Origin: Candidatus Eremiobacteraceae bacterium
GTDB lineage: Bacteria; Vulcanimicrobiota; Vulcanimicrobiia; Eremiobacterales; Eremiobacteraceae
DNA length: 55,310 nucleotides
NCBI GenBank assembly: GCA_035710745.1
Contig: DASTCX010000035.1
Coordinates: 94,891 to 150,200 of the forward strand
Direction of reading: 5' to 3'
Of this stretch, positions 24,798-31,756 are shown one piece after another. The position numbers and the translations under genes were made by a program. Positions within the stretch are counted from its first letter, which is position 1. Each line of letters begins with the position of its first letter. The notes beneath the pieces were generated by a model. That model was not told the DNA's origin and did not search any database. It was given only the letters and a program-made list of their open reading frames with translations.

Positions 24798-25658
24798 ATG
24801 ATCCGCCGCGCGCACGCGTTCCTCGCGTTGCTCGCGGATGCCGCGGGCCAAGCCGGCAAGGACAACATCGTCCGCATGGCCGCCGCGCTGGCGTACTACG
24901 CGCTCTTCGCACTCGCGCCGATCGGATTCATCGCACTCGCGGTCGCGGGCTACGCCGTCGGTTCCGCGGAAGCGCAAGCGCATCTCGCATCCGAGCTCGA
25001 TCTGCTCATGGGACCGACGCTCGCCGCAGCGATCGAGGGCGTGCTCGGATCGTACAAGGCCGCCGGCCATTCAGCGGCCACCGGCGTCGGCCTGGCACTC
25101 CTCGCCGTCGGGGGCTCGGGCATATTCCTCGAGCTGCGCGAATCCCTCAACGCGATACTGGGAAGGCGGTCTCCGCAACGCGCGGGCTTCATCCGAATCG
25201 TCACCCTTCGCGCTCTCGCGTTCGCGATGACGCTGCTTGGTTCGGCAGTATTGCTCTTCGGAATGGCGGCGAGCGTTGCGTTTCAGGGATTTCTCAAAGA
25301 CGCAGCCGGGCTGTTCCCGCAGACGAGCGCGATCATCGCGCTCGGCGGCACCGCGGTTCTCCTCGTCATATCGATCGTGGCGTTCGGACTGCTTTACCGC
25401 CAGCTGCCGCGGCCGAAGCCCATTTGGCGCGACGCATGGGCCGGCGCGGCAGTCGCGGCGGTGCTTTTCTGTCTCGGTGAGTTCGTCCTGAGCGCGTATC
25501 TCGGCCGCGCCGCGCCGGTCTCGCCGATCGGGGCGGCCGGCTCGATCTTCGCCGTGCTCATCTGGGTCTTCTACTCCGCGCAGATCGTCTACTACGGCGC
25601 GGAGTTCGCGCATGCGTGCGCGGCGCGAAGGTCGCGCGCTACGACCCCGTCGACGTGA
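24798..25658 (+). CDS. YihY/BrkB-family membrane protein
   Basis: The 286-residue protein has six hydrophobic segments and the family pattern AAALAYYALFALAPIGFIA near the N-terminus and GAAGSIFAVLIWVFYSAQIVYYGAEF near the C-terminus. The family was once called ribonuclease BN in error; its real role is unknown. It starts directly after the upstream stop codon. Its end overlaps the convergent transporter gene by 20 bases. Confidence 0.9.
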   Translation: MIRRAHAFLALLADAAGQAGKDNIVRMAAALAYYALFALAPIGFIALAVAGYAVGSAEAQAHLASELDLLMGPTLAAAIEGVLGSYKAAGHSAATGVGLALLAVGGSGIFLELRESLNAILGRRSPQRAGFIRIVTLRALAFAMTLLGSAVLLFGMAASVAFQGFLKDAAGLFPQTSAIIALGGTAVLLVISIVAFGLLYRQLPRPKPIWRDAWAGAAVAAVLFCLGEFVLSAYLGRAAPVSPIGAAGSIFAVLIWVFYSAQIVYYGAEFAHACAARRSRATTPST

Positions 25659-27000
25659 CCGACGTCGCGACGAGCGCGATCGCTGCCGCCGCCATCAAGA
25701 GCGTCGCCGCCCAGCCAAGCCCATTAGCGAGGGGTCCGATGCGCCGCTCGCCCATGACTTTCTTGTCGTTCGAGATGAGCATGATGAAGACGAGCAGCAC
25801 CGGCGCGAGAAATCCGTTGATCACGGCCGTCCAGAACAACATCATGATCGGGCTGATGCCCATCAGGTTCACCTGCATCCCCACGATGGCCGACGCCGCG
25901 AGGATGGCGTAAAAACGCGGCGCCCGTCCGGGGGTCTCGTCGAGCCCATGCTTCCATCCGACAGCCTCCGATATGGCGTACGCCGTCGATGCCGTGAGTA
26001 TCGGCACCGCGAGGAATCCTGTGCCGATGAGTCCGAGCGCGAGCAGCTCGCCTGAAAAGCGGCCGGCGATCGGTTCGAGCGCTTGCGCCGCCTGCGCCGC
26101 CGTGTCGATGTGATGGACGCCGTGCGCGAACAGCGTCGCGCCCGTCGCGAGGATGATGGCGAACATGACGACGTTCGAGAAGAGCATGCCCGAGTTGACG
26201 TCGACTGCCGCGTAGCGGATCTCCGCGCTCGTCGTCCCCCGTCGCTGCCACAGATGGCGGCGACCGGCTGCGACGTCTTCTTCGACCTCTTGCGTCGCCT
26301 GCCAAAAGAACATGTACGGCGAGATCGTCGTGCCGAAGATCGCGACGAGCGTCGCGAGGTATCCCGAATCGAAGTGGATCGTCGGGACGAACGTACCCGC
26401 GATCACGTCGCGAAGCGAAGGGTGAGCGAGCAGCGATGCTCCGATATACGCGAGCAGGCTGAGCGCAAGCCATTTGAACACCGAGGCGGCGACTTTGTAC
26501 GAGCCCCAGATCTGAAGCGAGACGATGATGAAGCCGATCGGGAGCACGAGCGCGACCGCTTTCACCGGCACGAACAGGTTGACGGCAGCCGCTATCGCGC
26601 CGATATCCGCACCCGCATTGATCGTGTTCGCGATCCCGAGCGCGCCGACGAGCGCGAGCACGACCCAGCGGGGATGGCGCTCGCGCAGGACCCCCGCCAG
26701 TCCTTTGCCGGTGACGAGGCCGATCTTCGCGCAGAGGAACTGGACGGTCGACATGAGCGGCAGCGTCACGATCGTGGTCCATAGCGTCGAGAAGCCGTAC
26801 CCCGCGCCGGCGATCGAATAGGTCGCGATCCCCGATGGATCGTCGTCCGAGGCGCCGGTTATGATGCCGGGGCCGAGGATCGCGAGATACTTGAGCCAGC
26901 CGCTCTTCGTCCGGGCGAGCGCCGCCTCGCGGATGCCGAGATCCGCGGACGGCACAACATCCTGCGGCTCGCGCTTGCGATCGTCGCCCTGCGCGCTCAA
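25639..27000 (-). CDS. NRAMP-related divalent metal transporter with altered metal-site motifs
   Basis: The 453-residue protein has about eleven membrane helices in the NRAMP/LeuT fold. TM1 carries DDPSG (53-57) where classical manganese/iron NRAMPs have DPGN; the metal-binding Asn is Gly57. TM6 has TISPYMFFWQ where NRAMPs have the MPH motif. These changes fit the NRAMP-related magnesium transporter (NRMT) subgroup as I recall it, so Mg2+ or Mn2+ rather than Fe2+ is plausible. The start looks like TTG at 27000, overlapping the stop of a small upstream membrane ORF (TTGA). Confidence 0.88.
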   Translation of the reverse strand: MSAQGDDRKREPQDVVPSADLGIREAALARTKSGWLKYLAILGPGIITGASDDDPSGIATYSIAGAGYGFSTLWTTIVTLPLMSTVQFLCAKIGLVTGKGLAGVLRERHPRWVVLALVGALGIANTINAGADIGAIAAAVNLFVPVKAVALVLPIGFIIVSLQIWGSYKVAASVFKWLALSLLAYIGASLLAHPSLRDVIAGTFVPTIHFDSGYLATLVAIFGTTISPYMFFWQATQEVEEDVAAGRRHLWQRRGTTSAEIRYAAVDVNSGMLFSNVVMFAIILATGATLFAHGVHHIDTAAQAAQALEPIAGRFSGELLALGLIGTGFLAVPILTASTAYAISEAVGWKHGLDETPGRAPRFYAILAASAIVGMQVNLMGISPIMMLFWTAVINGFLAPVLLVFIMLISNDKKVMGERRIGPLANGLGWAATLLMAAAAIALVATSVTSTGS

Positions 27001-27128
27001 GGACGCGAGGTAGCCACGTCGGACTGTTGCACGACGAGCGCGAGCGCGAAGACGATGACGATCATGAGGAACTGCGATGACGCGACGCGGTCGCTCTTCG
27101 CGCGGTCTTTTGATTCGCGAGAGTCCAT
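26997..27128 (-). CDS. Putative single-pass membrane microprotein (43 residues)
   Basis: From ATG 27128 the frame gives 43 residues: a charged N-terminus, one hydrophobic helix (FLMIVIVFALALVV) and a short tail. The stop overlaps the TTG of the transporter gene, which suggests translational coupling. No clear ribosome site is visible before the ATG, so the call is tentative. Confidence 0.45.
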   Translation of the reverse strand: MDSRESKDRAKSDRVASSQFLMIVIVFALALVVQQSDVATSRP

Positions 27129-27186
27129 ACTGGAATGAGGCTACCCCGAAAACCGAGACACGATGCGTGGGGGCACCGCATGGGGC

Positions 27187-27211
27187 GTTAATAATCCGCC
27201 GATGTGGGAAT
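27187..27211 (+). promoter_or_regulatory. Sigma-B-type promoter of the Thr/Ser-rich membrane protein gene
   Basis: GTTAAT (27187-27192), a 13-base spacer and GGGAAT (27206-27211), 37 bases before the ATG at 27249. Confidence 0.55.
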
Positions 27212-27248
27212 CAAACGATAACGTCACTCGAACCTTAGGAGGTACTCC

Positions 27249-27512
27249 ATGCCCTACGTAGTCGCTTCCGACACGTACACGGCGCCGCCGGATACGTCAA
27301 GCTCTTCCACGACGACGCAGCAGAACCAACCCGCACCGGCAACGGTTCCCACCACGAGCACGAGCACGTCGACGACGACCACGACGACGAGCGTCAACCT
27401 GAGCCCGACTACTTGGACGGTGATCGTCGTCGCCGCGATCCTCGTGATCGCGCTCATCGTGATGGCTTCGCGCAGCTCGAACGACGGCAGCTCGACGACG
27501 ATCGTGCGTTGA
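27249..27512 (+). CDS. Thr/Ser-rich single-pass membrane protein
   Basis: AGGAGGT precedes the ATG by 6 bases. The 87 residues comprise a low-complexity stretch of Thr, Ser and Pro (about 10-52), one membrane helix (about 56-75, VIVVAAILVIALIVM) and a short polar tail. The composition suggests an extracytoplasmic flexible stalk. A sigma-B-type promoter points to stress induction. No family recognised. Confidence 0.75.
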   Translation: MPYVVASDTYTAPPDTSSSSTTTQQNQPAPATVPTTSTSTSTTTTTTSVNLSPTTWTVIVVAAILVIALIVMASRSSNDGSSTTIVR

Positions 27513-27872
27513 TCAGGAGGTCCGCTTTAGCCTGACCTTATCGTACGCGCACTCGAGCACGAATGCGTTGAGCCGATACCCGACGCGCCCGCGCTTCGAT
27601 GAAGGCGGAATCGAGCGGATGAGTCCCTTGCGCTCCAATCCGACAAGCGACGCGTGGACGGCCAGCGGTGATATGCCGATGCTCTCGGCCGCCGCTTCAT
27701 GGCCGGGATAGCGTTCGCTCGCAAGGGACTTCGTCGTGCAGCGGGTCCACAAATACGAGAAGACCGCCTTCTCATTGCGTCGCAGGCAGCTCGACCCGGC
27801 GATCGACCCGAAAAGCTCTTCCCACACGTCATCGCAGAGCGTCCGGTCGCGGTTACGCTTAGCCACGTGCAT
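27513..27872 (-). CDS. Winged-helix DNA-binding protein, putative
   Basis: The 119-residue protein has a helical start and a winged-helix-like core (AAAESIGISPLAVHASLVGLERKGLIRSIPPSSKRGRVGYRLN), as in replication-initiator or MarR-like regulators. Its ATG is 86 bases from the divergent ku gene, so it could regulate the NHEJ genes. Its stop abuts the stop of the convergent Thr/Ser-rich gene. Confidence 0.65.
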   Translation of the reverse strand: MHVAKRNRDRTLCDDVWEELFGSIAGSSCLRRNEKAVFSYLWTRCTTKSLASERYPGHEAAAESIGISPLAVHASLVGLERKGLIRSIPPSSKRGRVGYRLNAFVLECAYDKVRLKRTS

Positions 27873-27958
27873 CCCCCACGAACGCCCGTTCGACCGGTAA
27901 GAACGTTGTCCCTCTCGCCGGGCAGTGGCGCGGGGGTCGGTGAGGGAACACCTGTGCT

Positions 27959-28822
27959 ATGGCACATGCGATTTGGAACGGCACGATCAACTTCGGTCTC
28001 GTGACGATCCCGGTGAAATTATTCACCGCGGTCCGAGAGAACGAGCTGCACTTCAATCAGCTGCATGCGAAAGATAAAGGAAGGATCCGTTATCAGCGCG
28101 TGTGCGAGTCGTGCGGAAAGGAAGTCACCTGGGACGACATCGTCAAGGGCTACGAATACGAGAAGGGCGACTACGTCGTCCTCAGCGATGAAGACCTGAA
28201 GCAGGCGAACGTCGAGGCGACGCAGTCGATCGACATCGTCCAGTTCGTCGACCTCGACGAGATCGACCCGATGTACTATGAGAAGCCGTACTACCTCGAG
28301 CCCGAGAAAAAGGGTCGCCACGCGTACGCGCTTTTGCGCGACGCGCTCGCCAAATCGAACAAGGTCGGGATCGCGCGCGTCGTCATCCGCACGCGCGAGC
28401 ATCTCGCCGCGCTCAAACCGAATGGCGACGCGCTCGTCCTCGAGATCATGCATTTCGCCGACGAGCTCGTCGAGGTCGGCGACTTCAACATCCCGGATCG
28501 CAAGGAAGCGCCGCCGGCGAACGAGATGAAGGCCGCGCAGATGCTCATCGGCACGATGTCGGCGAAATTCGAACCGGAAGATTTCCGCGACAAGTATCGC
28601 GACGACGTCCTCGAGATGATCGAAGCGCGCGCGAAGGGCCAGCCGCAAAAGCGCGCCGCGAAGAAGGCACCGGCGACGTCTAAGGTCGTCAACCTCATGG
28701 ACGTCCTCCAGCAGAGCTTGGCCGAACGCAAAGGCAAAGGCGCGGCGAAGGCTCCTGCGAAGTCCGAGGCGAGGAGCAACGGCAAGAACGGCGCTCGCAA
28801 AGTCAAAGTGAAGACCGCGTGA
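27959..28822 (+). CDS. ku: Ku protein (non-homologous end joining)
   Basis: Bacterial Ku binds double-strand ends as a homodimer and recruits LigD. The 287-residue protein starts MAHAIWNGTINFGLVTIPVKLF, has the conserved central beta-barrel core (VCESCGKEV, YYLEPEKKG, MKAAQMLI), and a Lys/Ala-rich C-terminal tail that may bind DNA. A copy of the GGTCGACC repeat separates it from the ligase gene 60 bases downstream, and the three repair genes probably work as one unit. Confidence 0.96.
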   Translation: MAHAIWNGTINFGLVTIPVKLFTAVRENELHFNQLHAKDKGRIRYQRVCESCGKEVTWDDIVKGYEYEKGDYVVLSDEDLKQANVEATQSIDIVQFVDLDEIDPMYYEKPYYLEPEKKGRHAYALLRDALAKSNKVGIARVVIRTREHLAALKPNGDALVLEIMHFADELVEVGDFNIPDRKEAPPANEMKAAQMLIGTMSAKFEPEDFRDKYRDDVLEMIEARAKGQPQKRAAKKAPATSKVVNLMDVLQQSLAERKGKGAAKAPAKSEARSNGKNGARKVKVKTA

Positions 28823-28847
28823 TCTGGGACGCGCATCAAAGCCGCGG

Positions 28848-28870
28848 CGGTCGACCGTAAAGGTCGACCG
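28848..28870. repeat. Intergenic inverted repeat, GGTCGACC type (copy 3)
   Basis: CGGTCGACC-GTAAA-GGTCGACCG with a GCCGCGG left flank and a CTCC right flank; this is the reverse orientation of copies 1 and 6. It lies between ku and the ligase gene. Confidence 0.85.
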
Positions 28871-28882
28871 CTCCATTCCAAG

Positions 28883-29860
28883 GTGAGACGAACGCTCTTC
28901 GGCGGACACCCGCCCGCGCCGATGCTTCCTTCGCTCGGACGCGCGCCGTTCGACTCGGAGGATTGGCTGTTCGAACTCAAGTGGGATGGCGTGCGCCTCA
29001 TGTGCCTCGTCGAGCCGAAGCGCGTGACGGCCGTCTCGCGCACCGGACGTGACATGGTGCCGTATTTCCCCGAGCTCGCGGAGCTGCGCGGGGCTTTCAA
29101 GAAGCTACCGGTGTGCGTCGACGGCGAGATCGTCAGCCTCGACGCGCGCGGTCACTCGAGCTTCCAGCGTCTTCAGCCGCGCATCAATCGTTTGCGCGGC
29201 GGGGATCCGACGCCCGGCCGGCTCGCTTTCGCCGCCTTCGACCTGCTCGGCCGGGTCGAGGCCGACCTTCGCGGCAAGACGCTCGACGAACGCAAAGCCG
29301 CCCTCGAATCCTCGCTTCGCGCGAGCGACGATTTCGTCATGTGTTCGAAGCACGTCATCGGCGCCGGCAAGCGGCTGTTCGCACAGGCACGCAAACTCGG
29401 CATCGAGGGGATCGTCGCCAAGCGACGCGCTTCCGCATACGTCTCGGGCCGGTCGCGAGATTGGTTGAAGCTCAAGGCGGTCCTCAGCCAGGAGTTCGTC
29501 ATCGTCGGGTGGACCGAACCGCGCGGGTCGCGCCGCCACTTCGGCGCGCTGCTCGTCGGAGTCTACGAGAAGGGCGTGCTGCGCTTCGCCGGCCATGTCG
29601 GCACGGGTTTCGATGGCTCGACGCTTGCGGATATTCACCGCCGCCTCGCACCGCTCGAGACGAAACGCAAACCCGTCCCCGAAGACCCGATCGTCAACTC
29701 GCCCGTCCATTGGGTCAGGCCAAAGCTCGTGGCAGAAGTGAAGTTCGCCGAATGGACGTACGACGGCGTCCTTCGCCATCCGGCCTATCTCGGCTTGCGC
29801 ATCGACAAGCGGCCCGAGGAGTGTGTGCGTGAGACACCGGCTGGTACAACCCGAAGATGA
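28883..29860 (+). CDS. ATP-dependent DNA ligase (LigD ligase-domain type)
   Basis: The 325-residue enzyme carries the nucleotidyltransferase motif ELKWDGVR, in which Lys33 would be adenylated, further motifs SRTGRD, DGEIV and EGIVAKR, and a C-terminal OB-fold (VIVGWTEPRGSRRHFGALLVGVY). It corresponds to the ligase part of LigD. The start is GTG at 28883. Its stop overlaps the start of the phosphoesterase/polymerase gene by four bases, so LigD activities are split over two coupled genes. Confidence 0.94.
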   Translation: MRRTLFGGHPPAPMLPSLGRAPFDSEDWLFELKWDGVRLMCLVEPKRVTAVSRTGRDMVPYFPELAELRGAFKKLPVCVDGEIVSLDARGHSSFQRLQPRINRLRGGDPTPGRLAFAAFDLLGRVEADLRGKTLDERKAALESSLRASDDFVMCSKHVIGAGKRLFAQARKLGIEGIVAKRRASAYVSGRSRDWLKLKAVLSQEFVIVGWTEPRGSRRHFGALLVGVYEKGVLRFAGHVGTGFDGSTLADIHRRLAPLETKRKPVPEDPIVNSPVHWVRPKLVAEVKFAEWTYDGVLRHPAYLGLRIDKRPEECVRETPAGTTRR

Positions 29861-31503
29861 GCGCGCGCCCGCGTCGGTCTGCCGCCAAGCCCAACGCCGA
29901 GCACCCCGATCTCGCGGAGTACCGCAAGAAGCGCGATTTCGCGCGCACGCCGGAGCCGGCGTCGTCGAAGCGCCCCGCTCGAAAGACCACGGAGCCCCGC
30001 TTCGTCGTCCAGATGCACCGCGCGTCGCACTTGCACTTCGACTTCCGGCTCGAAGCCGGCGGCACGCTGAAGTCCTGGGCGGTGCCGAAAGGCCCGTCGA
30101 TGGATCCTAAGGATAAGCGGCTCGCGATGCGCGTCGAAGATCACCCGCTCGCGTACGCGAACTTCGAGGGCCAGATCCCAGCTGGCAACTACGGGGCCGG
30201 CCAGGTCATCGTCTGGGATACCGGCACGTACGGTTTGTTCGAGGGCGAGGATCCCGCTCGCGAGATCGAGCGCGGTTCCGTCAAACTCGTCATGCACGGC
30301 AAGAAGCTGAAAGGCAATTTCGCGCTCGTCAAGATCAAAGCTCGCGACGGCAGCCACAACGCGTGGCTGCTCATCAAAGAGGCGGACAAGTTCGCCAAAC
30401 CCGGAGAAACGCGGCGCGACGACCGTTCGGTGCTGACGAAGCGCACGCTCGACGACGTCGCGGACGATCCCGGCGCGAAGACGTGGCAGTCGAATCGGGT
30501 GGCGAGCAGCGCAAGATCGAAACGAGCCGGACGCGTCGCGACGGCACGACAACAAGCCGGTGCAGTTCGGCTCGCGCCTCCGCCTGCGACCGTCGAGCTC
30601 AAGCGGCCCGAAAAAGTGCTGTTCCCGAAGGACCGCTATACGAAGGCCGACCTCGCCGCGTACTATGAGGCGGTCGCGCAGACGATGCTGCCGTATCTCG
30701 CCGGTCGGCCCCTTTCGCTCCAGCGGTACCCAGACGGCATCGACGGGCCGTCGTTCTTCGAGAAGAACGTCGGACGCGGCGCACCCGATTGGTTGAAGAC
30801 AGCGGTCGTCGCGGGATCGGAAGACGGCGCGAGCGTCCGCTACATCATCTGCGAGGACCGCCAGACGCTCGCGTATCTCGCCAACCTCGCCGCGATCACA
30901 CTCCACGTCTGGACGTCGCGCGTCGGTTCGCTCGACGAACCCGACTTCGTGTTCTTCGACCTCGATCCGGGTGACAAGTGCCCCTTGCGGCGGCTCGCCG
31001 AGGTCGCGCTTCGTCTGCGCGACATTCTCGTCCAGATCGGCTTGCGGCCGCTCGTCAAATCGTCGGGCGGCAGCGGTCTCCATGTCCTCGTTCCGCTCGG
31101 CCCCGGTTACGACTATGAGGTCGTCAAGACGTTCGGCGAGATCGTCGCGCGGAGGATGGTCGAGGTCATGCCTGACGACGTCAGCCTCGAGCGGTCGACG
31201 CGCCGGCGCGCAGCCGAGGCGGTCTACTTCGATTTCGTGCAGATCGGCCGAGGCAAGACCATGGTCGCGCCGTACTCCGTGCGAGCGTCGGAGGGCGCGC
31301 CGGTCTCGATGCCGCTCGACTGGCGCGAGATCGAACGCGCCTCGAAAAGCCGCGCGCGCGATGCGCGCTCCCTGTTCCTCACCTGGACCATTAAGACGGC
31401 GCCGGCATTGCTGCGGCGCCGCGGAGACGCGTGGAAGGGCGCGCTGCGCCGGCCGAGGTCGCTCGAAGGCGCCGTCAAGGCGCTACGTGCGAAGTGGCGC
31501 TAG
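29857..31503 (+). CDS. LigD-type 3'-phosphoesterase and primase/polymerase protein
   Basis: The N-terminal domain (about 45-165) is the LigD 3'-phosphoesterase with HRASHLHFDFRLE (54-66) and the KSWAVPKGPS segment. After a low-complexity linker (about 195-250) comes the archaeo-eukaryotic primase-like polymerase domain, with the catalytic DLDP near residue 370 and SSGGSGLHVLVPL near 400. It adds or trims ends before ligation. In LigD of mycobacteria the domains are fused with the ligase; here the ligase is separate. Confidence 0.94.
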   Translation: MSARPRRSAAKPNAEHPDLAEYRKKRDFARTPEPASSKRPARKTTEPRFVVQMHRASHLHFDFRLEAGGTLKSWAVPKGPSMDPKDKRLAMRVEDHPLAYANFEGQIPAGNYGAGQVIVWDTGTYGLFEGEDPAREIERGSVKLVMHGKKLKGNFALVKIKARDGSHNAWLLIKEADKFAKPGETRRDDRSVLTKRTLDDVADDPGAKTWQSNRVASSARSKRAGRVATARQQAGAVRLAPPPATVELKRPEKVLFPKDRYTKADLAAYYEAVAQTMLPYLAGRPLSLQRYPDGIDGPSFFEKNVGRGAPDWLKTAVVAGSEDGASVRYIICEDRQTLAYLANLAAITLHVWTSRVGSLDEPDFVFFDLDPGDKCPLRRLAEVALRLRDILVQIGLRPLVKSSGGSGLHVLVPLGPGYDYEVVKTFGEIVARRMVEVMPDDVSLERSTRRRAAEAVYFDFVQIGRGKTMVAPYSVRASEGAPVSMPLDWREIERASKSRARDARSLFLTWTIKTAPALLRRRGDAWKGALRRPRSLEGAVKALRAKWR

Positions 31504-31518
31504 GGCAGCAGCGGCAGC

Positions 31519-31674
31519 CTAAACCGCGCGCCTCCCGGTCAGCAGATTGTAGATGACGCCGATGACGACGAGCACGATGAGGATGTTGATCAGCGAGCCG
31601 CCGATGTGCGCGACCAAACCGATCAGCCAGAAGACGAACAGGATGACGAGAATCGTCCAGATCACGTTTGCCAT
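31519..31674 (-). CDS. Lmo0937/DUF5670-family small membrane protein
   Basis: ATG 31674, 8 bases after GGAGGG, gives 51 residues with two hydrophobic helices (ILVILFVFWLIGLVAHIG and INILIVLVVIGVIYNLL) and an Arg-Arg tail. This is the lmo0937 family, common among stress-induced small membrane proteins. A sigma-B-type promoter precedes it. The frame continues upstream, but the ribosome site and family length favour this start. Confidence 0.85.
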   Translation of the reverse strand: MANVIWTILVILFVFWLIGLVAHIGGSLINILIVLVVIGVIYNLLTGRRAV

Positions 31675-31728
31675 GCCTAACCCTCCACGACGTTTTGAAA
31701 GCGGCACGCCGCCGCGCTGAGCGGGTTG

Positions 31729-31754
31729 ATGCCCGAATGCGAGGCATTGCAAAC
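31729..31754 (-). promoter_or_regulatory. Sigma-B-type promoter of the Lmo0937-family gene
   Basis: On the minus strand, GTTTGC, a 14-base spacer and GGGCAT, 54 bases before the ATG. It lies immediately beyond the end of the TonB-receptor gene. Confidence 0.55.
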
Positions 31755-31756
31755 CT

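Noticed and set aside
27909-27946. Additional REP-like palindrome before ku
   Set aside because: CCCTCTCG and GGTGAGGG flank a GC-rich core only imperfectly and are not repeated elsewhere in the window.
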